This document shows positions 35,308 through 44,807 of a DNA stretch of 64,000 nucleotides, one piece after another (the stretch's first letter is position 1; each line of letters starts with the position of its first letter). The DNA comes from Algoriphagus sp. TR-M9 (GTDB taxonomy: Bacteria; Bacteroidota; Bacteroidia; Cytophagales; Cyclobacteriaceae). Both the position numbers and the translations under genes were made by a program. Location: NCBI RefSeq assembly GCF_027594545.1, contig NZ_CP115160.1, positions 4,336,501 through 4,400,500 of the forward strand, written 5' to 3'. The notes beneath the pieces are model-generated. The model was not told the DNA's origin, made no database searches, and saw only the letters and a list, made by a program, of their open reading frames with translations.

Positions 35308-35841
35308 TTAGTTCATCTCAAATTCGATAGAAGTATCAATAGAAACTTCAAATCCTTCAATAGCGGCGAGATCCGTAAAAGACGAGAAATACCTCCCTTT
35401 ATCCATGGGTTGATTTTCCTGTCGGAAGGACCAAAAAAAACCAAATATCATCTCTCGCTTCCCTTGGGGAGGGATTTTCGTTGGTGAGAGATTACTGTCA
35501 ACAAAGTTGAGTGAGTTTTCCGGATCGTAAGGTTTCCCGATTGGATTCATAGTTTCCGATTCCATCTCATATACCAAAAGAAAATCTTCCCTTCCGTAAA
35601 ACTGCGTAAAGAGTCGCCTGTAATCACTCCATGAAAAATACAGTGTGTCCTTAGTATGATTGATAAGATCTAAGCCTATCGAAAAATCCTCTCCGGCATT
35701 TAAGGAATTGGTTCTTTCACCCAATTCGTTGAAAACAACCAATTGAAATTCAAGTCTTTGGCCAGGAGAAAGATCACTTTCCTGACAGGATGAAACCATC
35801 ACCACTGTGATCAATACCAATAATGTGAACAGTGCCTTCAT
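35308..35841 (-). CDS. Hypothetical lipoprotein
   Basis: 177 residues with a lipobox ending VMVSSC (Cys19). The mature part is beta-rich (FQLVVFNELGERTNSLNAGEDFSIGLDLINHTKDTLYFSW), like small immunoglobulin-type domains such as the BsuPI proteinase-inhibitor fold. I do not recognise the family with confidence. It is 28 bases upstream of the secreted protease in the same direction, so both may be one transcript; an inhibitor or maturation role for the protease is possible but speculative. Confidence 0.65.
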   Translation of the reverse strand: MKALFTLLVLITVVMVSSCQESDLSPGQRLEFQLVVFNELGERTNSLNAGEDFSIGLDLINHTKDTLYFSWSDYRRLFTQFYGREDFLLVYEMESETMNPIGKPYDPENSLNFVDSNLSPTKIPPQGKREMIFGFFWSFRQENQPMDKGRYFSSFTDLAAIEGFEVSIDTSIEFEMN

Positions 35842-36157
35842 AAGATCTAAGAATCAGTTATACTATACACTGGACGTCCAAAGCGCCCAAAACGCTTCAA
35901 GAACTTACAAAAAAATCCAACTACAAACCACTGGATTCCAACAAAATGGGGAAAACTCCCGGGAGGAGAGGGATCAAATAAAAAAAGGTCTGTGCGGACA
36001 CAGACCTTGGATAGAGATAAAAATGGAATTACAACACCCTATTCCAGCCATATATCAACGCTAAAACATCCGCTATGACTTTATGACATCCTGAGCCAAA
36101 ATGATCAGACGTCCACGGTCTTATTCCTCCTCTTTTCGAATCGAACTGAGAAACTAT
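35842..36157. other. Intergenic region between lipoprotein and response regulator genes
   Basis: 316 bases without a recognisable gene. It holds the terminator of the two-component operon (35981-36008). I found no clear promoter for the lipoprotein gene. Confidence 0.6.
35981..36008 (-). terminator. Terminator of the two-component operon
   Basis: AAGGTCTGTG pairs with CACAGACCTT around a 4-base loop; on the minus strand it is followed by a run of seven T. It lies about 150 bases after the response regulator stop. Confidence 0.78.
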
Positions 36158-36808
36158 CTACCCTTCAATAATCCTGTTCTTCACTGCCTTTTGTACGGCT
36201 TCCAGCTTACTGTGAACCTGTAGTTTGGTATAGATATTTTCGGTATGCTTCCGCACAGTCTTAGGCGAGATAAAGAGGTTTTCACCAATCTGGTTATAAT
36301 TCAGCCCTTTTGCAGTCTGCTCCAGAATTTCGATTTCCCTTGCTGTCAATTTGATTTCCTCCACTGGCTGCGAAAAGTCCGGTGGATTACGCAATAACCT
36401 GAGTGCTTTCATGGCCACGGATGGAGTCATGGCAGCCCCACCATCCAGTGTATCCAATATTCCCTGGTATAATGTCCTGGGATCCACTTCCTTTAGGAAA
36501 TAGCCGTGCGCTCCTGCTTGTATAGCCTTGAATATGTGCTCATCATCATCAAAAACCGTGAGCATAATGACCTTAATCTGTGGATATTTCTGCGAAACCT
36601 GCCCCACAGCTTCTATTCCGTTCATCTTGGGCATTTCTATATCCATGAGGATAAGGTTGATATTGGAGTCTTTGTCCAGCTGTTCCAGTAGATCGATTCC
36701 ATTGTAGGCTTTATGCTTCACGGACAAATCCGGGAAAAAGGAGAGCTTTTCCAGAATGGCATTCAGCAAAAAACTGTTATCCTCGGCTATCGCAATTTTG
36801 ATGGACAT
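36158..36808 (-). CDS. NarL/LuxR-type response regulator
   Basis: 216 residues. The receiver domain (1-120) has the acidic pair AEDN, the phospho-acceptor Asp56 in LILMDIEMPKMNG, the threonine in MLTVFDDDE and the lysine in YFLKEVD. The C-terminal GerE helix-turn-helix is LTAREIEILEQTAKGLNYNQIGENLFISPKTVRKHTENIYTKL. It should be phosphorylated by the upstream kinase (18-base gap) and bind DNA as a dimer. Its targets are unknown. Confidence 0.94.
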   Translation of the reverse strand: MSIKIAIAEDNSFLLNAILEKLSFFPDLSVKHKAYNGIDLLEQLDKDSNINLILMDIEMPKMNGIEAVGQVSQKYPQIKVIMLTVFDDDEHIFKAIQAGAHGYFLKEVDPRTLYQGILDTLDGGAAMTPSVAMKALRLLRNPPDFSQPVEEIKLTAREIEILEQTAKGLNYNQIGENLFISPKTVRKHTENIYTKLQVHSKLEAVQKAVKNRIIEG

Positions 36809-36826
36809 GCTAATGGGGTTTACGGG

Positions 36827-38683
36827 TTATTGTATACAAACTTGGGTGCCCTGACCGATCTCAGAATCAATTTTCAAGGCTCTTCCTATACGCTCGGCCC
36901 TGGTTTTCATATTGCCTAGACCATTTCCAAAGCCAGTCCCAGCTATTCCCTTTCCATTGTCTTCTATGCAGACCTGCAGCCTGTCGACTGTACCTTTAAA
37001 ATAAATCCTGATCCTACTGGCTCCGGCATGCTTGATGGCATTGTTAATGGCTTCCTGGGCGATCCGGTAAAAGTTCACGCCTTCCATGGAATTGAGCAGG
37101 AAATCTTTTTCCAGATTTTGATCAAAATGCAACTCAAACGCAATCTGAGGACAGGCATTTTTAGCTTTTGAAATCAAAGTGGAAAGCCGGGTTTCCAGAT
37201 CCTGAAGACTGATATTGTCCTTGTTCATGGCCCAAATCGTGTCCCGGAGTTCATTCACTGTCTCCACAGTAAAGGCGGAAATCTGGTCTATTTTGGAAGC
37301 CATACTTTCCTTGCTCAGCTCCATAAATTTCAAATTGTCCAGGGAGGAAACGATAAAGGTCAACTGCGCACCTATATTGTCATGAAGATCCGAGGATATC
37401 CTGTTACGTTGCTCATGAAGCTTCTTCTGGGTTTCCTGCTCTGCATAGATCTGCTGGAGCTTGGCTTCCTGCTCCAAGTGACGGTTTTTGGACTTTTGCC
37501 GGTAGTAAATGAAAAAAGCCACCCCAAGGATAATCAGCAAAAACACCACCAAAAGCAAGACTTGATTATTCCGGTTTTTCACCAACAGTTCATTTTCAGC
37601 CAGGGCAGCACGGGATTCGGCGAGCTCCCTTTCTTTGGTCTGGACCTGGTATTTGGTTTCCAGTTCTCCCAGCATCTTCACCCGCTCCTCCTTGAATATG
37701 CTATCCTTTAACACCGTAAACTCCTCCAAGTAGCCCATGGCGGCAGAAAGCTCCCCCTTTGCTTTGTGGAAGAGATATTGCTCTTCGAGATAGTCCCGCA
37801 TCTTCTCCGTGGACTGGCTGAGCTCCACATATTTGTAAGCGGAGTCCATCATCACTTCCGCCTCCTGAAAGTCCCGTAACTGATAAGCTATGGTTCCCAG
37901 ATTGGTATAATTAGCAGCTAGGCTGTAACTGTTCTGATCCTTCATATTGACCTTTACTGCCGTTTGGAGCCAGGTTTTGGCTTCTTGGTATTTCTGCTGC
38001 TTGAGTAGAGTATTCCCGATGTTATTGAAGGTAAAGCTGATCCGGAGGCTGTCCAGCTCATCTATATTTTCCAGGATTTTGTAATGGTAATGAAGCGCCG
38101 AGTCTGGCTTGTCCCAGTCATCAAAATTGATCCCTATCGCATTCAGTGCAAATGCCTTGAAAGTAGGTCTCGCACCGGAAAAGTCAGCAAGTAGCTCATA
38201 GGCCTTTTTGCCGTATTCTACCCCTTTGGCATAGTCTTCCATGTCATGATAGACCACAGAAATATCCAGCAAAGCATAGCCCATGTAATTGCTGTCCAGC
38301 GCTGCGGTGGCATTTTCCAGCCCTTTTTGGGAATAAAACAAAGCCTGATCCCAGTTGCCGGAGGTAGCTTCAAGACGATTGAGCCGAATGTAGCAAAGGC
38401 TGATCAAGTCACTGTTTTCTTCAGGATTCAGCAGCTTGGCACTTTTCAGAAAAGTCTCATGAGCCAACTCATTTTCAAATTTCCGATTGTAATCTTCTGC
38501 CACAAAAAACCAATAAACTCCACTGTCATTGGCAGAATGCAGGTTTTCTTTTTCCAGCTCAAAAATAATATCAACAGAATCGGAACTCACATAAGTACGC
38601 CCCAGGCGCTCCCTCAGACTTTGAGAAAAAGCCTCTGGCGAAAACAAGAAAAGAAGAAAGACTAGAGTGAGTAGCCGTAACAT
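36827..38683 (-). CDS. Membrane sensor histidine kinase with periplasmic TPR repeats
   Basis: 618 residues: signal peptide, about six tetratricopeptide repeats (residues 50-330, e.g. SLRISFTFNNIGNTLLKQQKYQEAKTW), a coiled segment, one membrane helix (QVLLLVVFLLIILGVAFFIYY, about 378-398), then a HisKA_3 dimer helix with SSDLHDNIGAQLTF (His434) and a HATPase with EDNGKGIAGTGFGNGLGNMKTRAERIGR. This NarX/DesK-class design with TPR sensors is frequent in Bacteroidota. The signal is unknown. It forms an operon with the response regulator. Confidence 0.93.
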   Translation of the reverse strand: MLRLLTLVFLLFLFSPEAFSQSLRERLGRTYVSSDSVDIIFELEKENLHSANDSGVYWFFVAEDYNRKFENELAHETFLKSAKLLNPEENSDLISLCYIRLNRLEATSGNWDQALFYSQKGLENATAALDSNYMGYALLDISVVYHDMEDYAKGVEYGKKAYELLADFSGARPTFKAFALNAIGINFDDWDKPDSALHYHYKILENIDELDSLRISFTFNNIGNTLLKQQKYQEAKTWLQTAVKVNMKDQNSYSLAANYTNLGTIAYQLRDFQEAEVMMDSAYKYVELSQSTEKMRDYLEEQYLFHKAKGELSAAMGYLEEFTVLKDSIFKEERVKMLGELETKYQVQTKERELAESRAALAENELLVKNRNNQVLLLVVFLLIILGVAFFIYYRQKSKNRHLEQEAKLQQIYAEQETQKKLHEQRNRISSDLHDNIGAQLTFIVSSLDNLKFMELSKESMASKIDQISAFTVETVNELRDTIWAMNKDNISLQDLETRLSTLISKAKNACPQIAFELHFDQNLEKDFLLNSMEGVNFYRIAQEAINNAIKHAGASRIRIYFKGTVDRLQVCIEDNGKGIAGTGFGNGLGNMKTRAERIGRALKIDSEIGQGTQVCIQ

Positions 38684-38764
38684 TAAACCTAGAGTGAGTA
38701 CATTTTAAATATATAAAAATGTCTTTGACACTCCATGATTCTGGGCTAATTGTCCAAAAAAATA

Positions 38765-39532
38765 TCACCCATAGATCTCTTCCAGAATCTGAGCTAAGCG
38801 AACGCTGGCTGCAAGTAACCTTTCCTCTAGCAAAGCTCGGGTATCATAATCATAATTATAGGACAGTTTTTTGCTTTCTGGTAGTTTGTAAACCAAAGGT
38901 CTGGCCTCCACAGCTTCCTGTAGCCAATCTTCCATACTGGCTTCCCGGTACCGATCTTCCAGCTCAGGAGTCAGCCTACGCATCAATTCATCCCCTATTT
39001 CGGTATAAGACATAGACCAGCGGTCTATCATCCCAGAATCCCAAACCGCGTGCAGATTGGAGCTCTGCCAAAAATATTCAAGCTTCACGTCATTTCCACC
39101 CCTGTCTTCACCCGTTCCCACGTGCAAAGGCTGATGGATATCCTCCACGATATGGATCAGCATTTTTAGTTTCTCCCCCTCTTCCTTTGGGTTCAAATTC
39201 CCAGCTTTCAATTCCTCCTTCAGGCGATTGATGGCTTCATACGCATCACCGCCTTCTTCTTGGATATGCGGATCGTATTCGCCGTTTTTACTCGTCAAAT
39301 AGTGCCAGGAATAGGCAAAGTCGTAAGCTTGGTCAGATTTGATCTCGTCCATCCAAGTGCCACTTCTACCCAAAGACATGGGGAATAATACCTTATCTAC
39401 TTTTCGGCTCACTGACTTTTTAAGCTGCTGCTCAGCCATATAGCCGATCAAATAATGTCCCAATTGGCCCCAGGCAAAAGACTGCGTGCTGAGCAAAAAC
39501 GCAAACAAGACAGTAGATAGGATTTTTTTCAT
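38765..39532 (-). CDS. S1/P1-type secreted nuclease
   Basis: 255 residues. The signal peptide ends SFA, leaving Trp21 as mature N-terminus (WGQLGHYLIGYMAEQQL), the feature by which S1/P1 enzymes bind zinc. Further ligands are in WMDEI, SWHYL, MLIHIVEDIHQPLHVG and GGNDVKLEYFWQSSNLHAVWDSG. These trinuclear-zinc enzymes cut single-stranded DNA and RNA and 3'-nucleotides, usually for phosphate or nucleoside scavenging. It stands alone. Confidence 0.93.
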   Translation of the reverse strand: MKKILSTVLFAFLLSTQSFAWGQLGHYLIGYMAEQQLKKSVSRKVDKVLFPMSLGRSGTWMDEIKSDQAYDFAYSWHYLTSKNGEYDPHIQEEGGDAYEAINRLKEELKAGNLNPKEEGEKLKMLIHIVEDIHQPLHVGTGEDRGGNDVKLEYFWQSSNLHAVWDSGMIDRWSMSYTEIGDELMRRLTPELEDRYREASMEDWLQEAVEARPLVYKLPESKKLSYNYDYDTRALLEERLLAASVRLAQILEEIYG

Positions 39533-39595
39533 TTTCAGTAGAGGAATGACGGCTGAAATTTATGGAAAAATAGACTTAAGAAAGTTACCTGTATT

Positions 39596-40789
39596 TTATG
39601 CTTTTTCGAGCTCAGAAACTGCCAAGTAAGCCATCAATCCAGCTCCTATTTCCAAGGCATCTTCATCGATGTCAAATGTAGGCGTGTGTACTCCAGAAGT
39701 GATTCCTTTGGCTTCGTTTCGGGTTCCCAATCGATAAAAACAGCCCTCTATTTCCTGGGAATAATAAGCGAAATCCTCCGCTGCCATCCAGATATCCAAA
39801 TCCAGCACATTTTCCTTGCCCAGGTATTCTTCTGCAGCCTGCTGGGATCTATTCGTCAGTTCGGGATCATTTTTCAAAAAGGGGTAACCCTTTCTAATTT
39901 CAAAATCCACTTCTCCGCCCATTCCCTCTACTATGCCTTTGGCAATGGCCGTCATTTTCTCATGAGCTTTGGCACGCCATTCTTCATCCAAAGTTCGGAA
40001 AGTGCCCTGAATCTTCACTTCATTTGGAATCACGTTGGTGGCACCAAGTGCCTCCACTTTGCCAAAGGAAAGTACCGAAGGAATTTTTGGGCTGGCAGCC
40101 CGGCTCACCACCTGCTGTAATGCCACGATCATATGTGAAGCGATCAATACCGGGTCAATCAAAGTCTCCGGCATAGCAGCATGGCCTCCTTTGCCTTTGA
40201 CGGTCACGTAGATTTCGTCTGCACTGGCCATGTAGATACCTGGACGGAAACCTACTTTTCCCACTTCTATAAAAGGCATCACGTGCTGGCCTATGATGCC
40301 GTTTGGACGTGGGTTTTCCAAAACCTTATCGGCAATCATAAAGGATGCACCTCCAGGGGCAACTTCTTCGCCCGGCTGAAAAATCAATTTGATAGTTCCT
40401 TCCCAGTCTTCTTTGACTTCATGGAGAATCTTTGCCGCTCCCAGTAAAGATGCAGTATGCACATCATGCCCACAGGCATGCATTACTCCTGGATTTTGAG
40501 ATTTATAGGGGACATCATTGGCTTCCACTATAGGTAGAGCATCCATATCTGCACGTAGGGCCACTACTCGTTTTTCCGGGTTTTTTCCCTTAATCAGGGC
40601 CGCCCATCCTGTGTCTGCTTTGGATTCTATGATGGTAATTCCTATTTCCTCCAGCTTTACCTTTACAAACTTGGAGGTATTGTATTCCTGATAGGAAAGC
40701 TCAGGATTGGCGTGAAGATGACGACGGTTTGCAATTACTTCTTGTTTATAGGCTTTTGCCAGAGATTTAATTTTGTCCTTCATCATCAT
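39596..40789 (-). CDS. M20D amidohydrolase (hippurate/indole-acyl amidohydrolase type)
   Basis: About 397 residues; three consecutive ATG codons (40789, 40786, 40783) are possible starts. The M20D motifs are HANPELSYQEYNTSKFV, ALRADMDALPIVEANDVPYKSQNPGVMHACGHDVHTA, FQPGEEVAPGGA, and WMAAEDFAYYSQEIEGCFYRLG. Relatives remove acyl groups from amino acids (hippurate, N-acyl amino acids). The start overlaps the end of the SPOR gene by about 20 bases, so the two are coupled. The substrate is not predictable. Confidence 0.9.
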   Translation of the reverse strand: MMMKDKIKSLAKAYKQEVIANRRHLHANPELSYQEYNTSKFVKVKLEEIGITIIESKADTGWAALIKGKNPEKRVVALRADMDALPIVEANDVPYKSQNPGVMHACGHDVHTASLLGAAKILHEVKEDWEGTIKLIFQPGEEVAPGGASFMIADKVLENPRPNGIIGQHVMPFIEVGKVGFRPGIYMASADEIYVTVKGKGGHAAMPETLIDPVLIASHMIVALQQVVSRAASPKIPSVLSFGKVEALGATNVIPNEVKIQGTFRTLDEEWRAKAHEKMTAIAKGIVEGMGGEVDFEIRKGYPFLKNDPELTNRSQQAAEEYLGKENVLDLDIWMAAEDFAYYSQEIEGCFYRLGTRNEAKGITSGVHTPTFDIDEDALEIGAGLMAYLAVSELEKA

Positions 40790-41318
40790 TTTCTTCTTCG
40801 TTGATTTCGTTAAGTGATTTGAATTCTTCGCGTTGGAATCTATCCTGGATGATTCTAGCGGTGGGGAACTGGGATTTGATCATTGCAAAATTCTTTTGCG
40901 CCTCGATCTTATGCGCATAGCGCCCCACCTTTACCAAATACCTAGGCTGCTGGTACTGCATCTGTGGAGTGATATCCGGAAAATACTCGATCAGTTCATC
41001 CTGAGTTTTGAAAGCCTGCTCCCGGTTAATACCTGAAAATACCAATACTGAATAGCCGTTGAAATAAGGCTCAGTTTCATTTTTCGAAATCAACTGCTGC
41101 TGTACTTGCTCCAGCTGTGCGTCTACAGCCTGCACAGATTCTGTATTGCTTGCCGCGGAATTTTCGCCTTGGGCTTCTCTGAAATCTGGATAGGAGGGCA
41201 GAGAACTGCTGACGTTTTCCTGGTAATTGGCATAAGCGGACGCGCCTCCGGCAGACTTCTTTGAAGACGCACAGCCTACCAAAACTACTACTAGTCCTAA
41301 AATCCAGATGATTCGCAT
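40767..41318 (-). CDS. SPOR-domain lipoprotein
   Basis: 183 residues with lipobox ending VVLVGC (Cys16). Residues about 85-165 form a SPOR-like repeat (NGYSVLVFSGINREQAFKTQDELIEYFP, then QPRYLVKVGRYAHKIEAQKNFAMIKSQFPTARII). SPOR domains bind denuded glycan strands at division sites. The tail is acidic (NEINEEENDDEGQN). It is 7 bases downstream of secA and overlaps the amidohydrolase, so it is part of a secA-spor-amidohydrolase transcript. Confidence 0.85.
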   Translation of the reverse strand: MRIIWILGLVVVLVGCASSKKSAGGASAYANYQENVSSSLPSYPDFREAQGENSAASNTESVQAVDAQLEQVQQQLISKNETEPYFNGYSVLVFSGINREQAFKTQDELIEYFPDITPQMQYQQPRYLVKVGRYAHKIEAQKNFAMIKSQFPTARIIQDRFQREEFKSLNEINEEENDDEGQN

Positions 41319-41325
41319 AGCTTAA

Positions 41326-44300
41326 TTAGTTTTCGATGATCACACACTTGCCATCCTGCACATCCTGTTCCACACTTTTAAATTTTACATCATTTTTTGT
41401 GGTCCCGTTGGTGTACTGCACAGACACCTTGTCATTTCTGCCATAGACTTTTTCTGATTTACGTGGCGCAGTGACCTGGGGTGCTGTTCTGCCGGCGTTC
41501 GAAGCAGCGACAGCCGCTCGGTTAGCTCCGGGATTCAAGGTGCTGCCTGCATCCTCTTTGGAGGCTTGCACCTGAGTTTCCGCAGGCTTTTGCGGGGCAG
41601 CTGCATGGACTTGATTAGGATCTTGCTTTGGCAGATCTGCTCTGGTCAAGAATGAGATCATATCCTCATTGAGTTTGCCGATGAAACGCTTGAACATTTC
41701 AAATGCCTCAAACTTATAAATCAAGAGTGGATCTTTTTGCTCATAAACGGCATTTTGTACCGACTGCTTCAGATCATCCATGTCCCGTAGGTGTTCTTTC
41801 CAGTTTTGGTCTATAATCGCCAGCGTTACATTCTTTTCTATAGCTCTGACCAGATCTCTACCTTCAGTTTCGATCATAGATTCAAGATTCACCACCACAC
41901 CGATCTGTTTGATTCCATCAGAAATCGGAACCATAATGTCTTTCACAGTAGCGCCTCTTTCTTCCTGCACACGTTTGAAAATCGGCAGGGCCGTTTCCAT
42001 CATTACTTCACTCTTCTTCTTATAAGCTTCGAAAGCTGCAGTGTAAAGTTCCTGGGTAAGGGTACCTGCATCTTTGGCTTTGAGATCCGCCTCTGTAATG
42101 GTGTAATCTACGCCCAAAGTAGTGAATACATTCATTCGGAAATCCTCCGGATCTGGATTGGTTTTGCCCATATCCACTAAGCCTTCACACACATCAAACA
42201 GTACATTTAAGATGTCCAGCTCCAGTCTTTCTCCTTTCAGTGCATTTCTTCTACGCTTGTAAACCACCTCACGCTGGGAGTTCATCACATCATCGTATTC
42301 GAGTAGCCTTTTTCTGGTACCAAAGTTATTTTCCTCCACCTTGCGCTGAGCACGCTCAATGGATTTGGAAATCATACTGTGCTGGATCACTTCGCCTTCT
42401 TCAAGGCCCATTCTATCCATCAGTTTAGCAATACGGTCCGAGCCGAATAAACGCATCAAGCTATCTTCCAAGGACACAAAGAACTGGGAAGAACCCACAT
42501 CCCCTTGACGACCGGATCGACCACGAAGCTGTCTATCCACACGACGTGACTCATGACGTTCTGTACCGATAATAGCCAGACCTCCGGCTTTTCTAGATTC
42601 CTCGGTAAGCTTGATATCCGTACCACGTCCCGCCATGTTGGTTGCGATGGTCACTGTGCCAGCCTGGCCGGCAAAAGCCACTACATCTGCTTCCTTGGCG
42701 TGCTGCTTCGCGTTCAGTACTTGATGAGGAATTTTCTTCAAGGTCAGCATTCTGCTGAGTACTTCGGAGATTTCTACTGAGGTAGTACCCACCAAGACCG
42801 GACGGCCCGCAGACACCAACTCATTGATTTCATCACCTACAGCATTGAATTTCTCTCGTACGGTTTTGTAGACCTTATCGTCCTTATCTGCTCTGATAAT
42901 TGGTTTATTGGTAGGTATGACTACCACATCCAATTTGTAGATTTCCCAGAATTCCCCAGCTTCAGTCTCCGCCGTACCGGTCATACCGGCCAGCTTGTGA
43001 TACATTCTGAAATAATTCTGCAGGGTAATGGTGGCGTAGGTTTGCGTAGCGTCTTCGACTTTTACATTTTCCTTCGCTTCTATCGCTTGGTGCAATCCGT
43101 CAGAATAACGACGCCCTTCCATCACACGACCCGTCTGCTCATCTACGATCTTGACTTTGCCATCTACCAAAATGTACTCCGTATCCCGCTCAAACATGCA
43201 GTATGCTTTCAGCAACTGGTTTACGGTATGTATTCTTTGTGCTTTTACACTATAATCCTTGATGGCTTCTTCCTTGCGGATCAGCTTTTCCTTTTCGTCA
43301 ACCTCCTCTTTCTCTAGCTCCGCAATCACCACTCCTATATCCGGAAGTACAAAAAATTCCGAGTTTTCATTTTTAGTGGTCATGGTCTCAATGCCCAGAT
43401 CGGTCAGATCTACCACATTGGTTTTCTCGTCTATGGTAAACAACAAAGGCTCGTCTGCCTCTGGCATCTGGCGCTTATTGTCCTGTAGGTAATAATTTTC
43501 CGTCTTCTGAAGAATCACACGTATGCCTGGCTCAGAAAGGTATTTGATCAACGGCTTATACTTAGGCATTCCCCGGTAGGCACGGAAAAGCGCCAAGCCC
43601 CCTTCTTTATCATTTCCATCCGCGATCATCTTTTTCGCGTTGGACAAAAATCCCTGCACTAGCTTTCTCTGCTCATCCACAAGCGTAGCTACCCTCGGCT
43701 TCATCTCATCAAACTCGTGTACGTCACCTTTAGGAACTGGACCAGAAATAATGAGCGGGGTTCTCGCGTCATCGATCAAAACAGAATCGACCTCATCTAT
43801 CATGGCAAAGTGATGCTTACCTTGTACCAAATCACCCGCATCCCGAGCCATATTGTCTCTCAGGTAATCGAAACCAAACTCATTATTGGTACCATAGACA
43901 ATGTCTGATGCATAAGCTTTCTTTCTCCCAGCTGAGTTTGGCTGGAACTTATCGATACAGTTTACGCTCAAACCATGAAATTCGAAAAGCGGAGCATTCC
44001 ATTCGGAGTCACGCTTGGCCAGGTAATCATTGACCGTAACGATGTGTACACCTCTTCCTGCTAATGCATTCAAGTAGGCGGGAAGGGTAGAAACCAGGGT
44101 TTTACCTTCACCAGTAGCCATCTCGGCGATTTTACCCTTGTGCAAGACCATACCACCGATCAGCTGTACATCATAGTGAACCATGTCCCAGACCACTTCG
44201 GTGCCTGCAGCCATCCACTTGTTATGCCAGATTGCATCATCACCCTGGATCTCTACATTAGGTTTAACGGCAGCCAGTTCACGGTCGTTTACAGTCGCCT

Positions 44301-44703
44301 TTACTGTTAGCTTTCCTACTTCCTTGAAGCGTCTGGCGGTTTCTTTTACTACTGCAAAAGCCCTAGGCAGAACCTGCTCCAAAATGACTTCCAAAGCTTC
44401 ATCTCTATCCTTTTCGATCTGGTCGATCTGATTGAAAAGCTGGTCTTTTTCATGAATTGCATTGACAGGAAGCTCATCTACCTTCTGGCGGATCGCTGCG
44501 ATTTTGTCATCGTATTCTTTCAGGTAAGCGTTGATCTCAGATTTGATCTCTGCGGTTTTACCCCTCAGCTCATCATCGCTGAGAGATTTGTATCCTTCAA
44601 AAACCTCATTGATCTGTTTGACTACTGGAAGTACTTCCTTTATATCTCTGTCGGACTTGGTTCCAAATACTTTTGCAAGTCCTTTTGCTATAATATCTAA
44701 CAT
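41326..44703 (-). CDS. secA: Preprotein translocase ATPase SecA
   Basis: 1125 residues, long for SecA but usual in Bacteroidota because of insertions in the N-terminal half (about 350-420 and 440-490). The motor has MATGEGKTLVSTLPAYLNAL (Walker A), MIDEVDSVLIDDARTPLIISGP (Walker B/DEAD-like) and TIATNMAGRGTDI with QLRGRSGRQGD in the second helicase domain. The C-terminus ends DGKCVIIEN after an Ala/Gln-rich linker and has no CxCx8HC zinc motif. It drives proteins through SecYEG. Confidence 0.97.
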   Translation of the reverse strand: MLDIIAKGLAKVFGTKSDRDIKEVLPVVKQINEVFEGYKSLSDDELRGKTAEIKSEINAYLKEYDDKIAAIRQKVDELPVNAIHEKDQLFNQIDQIEKDRDEALEVILEQVLPRAFAVVKETARRFKEVGKLTVKATVNDRELAAVKPNVEIQGDDAIWHNKWMAAGTEVVWDMVHYDVQLIGGMVLHKGKIAEMATGEGKTLVSTLPAYLNALAGRGVHIVTVNDYLAKRDSEWNAPLFEFHGLSVNCIDKFQPNSAGRKKAYASDIVYGTNNEFGFDYLRDNMARDAGDLVQGKHHFAMIDEVDSVLIDDARTPLIISGPVPKGDVHEFDEMKPRVATLVDEQRKLVQGFLSNAKKMIADGNDKEGGLALFRAYRGMPKYKPLIKYLSEPGIRVILQKTENYYLQDNKRQMPEADEPLLFTIDEKTNVVDLTDLGIETMTTKNENSEFFVLPDIGVVIAELEKEEVDEKEKLIRKEEAIKDYSVKAQRIHTVNQLLKAYCMFERDTEYILVDGKVKIVDEQTGRVMEGRRYSDGLHQAIEAKENVKVEDATQTYATITLQNYFRMYHKLAGMTGTAETEAGEFWEIYKLDVVVIPTNKPIIRADKDDKVYKTVREKFNAVGDEINELVSAGRPVLVGTTSVEISEVLSRMLTLKKIPHQVLNAKQHAKEADVVAFAGQAGTVTIATNMAGRGTDIKLTEESRKAGGLAIIGTERHESRRVDRQLRGRSGRQGDVGSSQFFVSLEDSLMRLFGSDRIAKLMDRMGLEEGEVIQHSMISKSIERAQRKVEENNFGTRKRLLEYDDVMNSQREVVYKRRRNALKGERLELDILNVLFDVCEGLVDMGKTNPDPEDFRMNVFTTLGVDYTITEADLKAKDAGTLTQELYTAAFEAYKKKSEVMMETALPIFKRVQEERGATVKDIMVPISDGIKQIGVVVNLESMIETEGRDLVRAIEKNVTLAIIDQNWKEHLRDMDDLKQSVQNAVYEQKDPLLIYKFEAFEMFKRFIGKLNEDMISFLTRADLPKQDPNQVHAAAPQKPAETQVQASKEDAGSTLNPGANRAAVAASNAGRTAPQVTAPRKSEKVYGRNDKVSVQYTNGTTKNDVKFKSVEQDVQDGKCVIIEN

Positions 44704-44807
44704 GTTAGCTAAGTGTGATTCTCTTCTAATTAGGGCTTCAAAATTAAGCCCTTTTTGTTACAATTGATAATAATAACCTCCCATCGGATCAGAACTCCAA
44801 TGCTCGG

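Noticed and set aside
36158-38683. Choline- or SusCD-linked hybrid two-component system
   Set aside because: The kinase and regulator are separate proteins, with TPR sensors rather than the Y_Y_Y propellers of hybrid systems, and lie 14 kb from the choline block.
44728-44757. Terminator between dapF and secA
   Set aside because: AGGGCTT/AAGCCCT forms a good hairpin, but its T run is on the plus strand while both genes are on the minus strand. A secA leader role is possible but unsupported.
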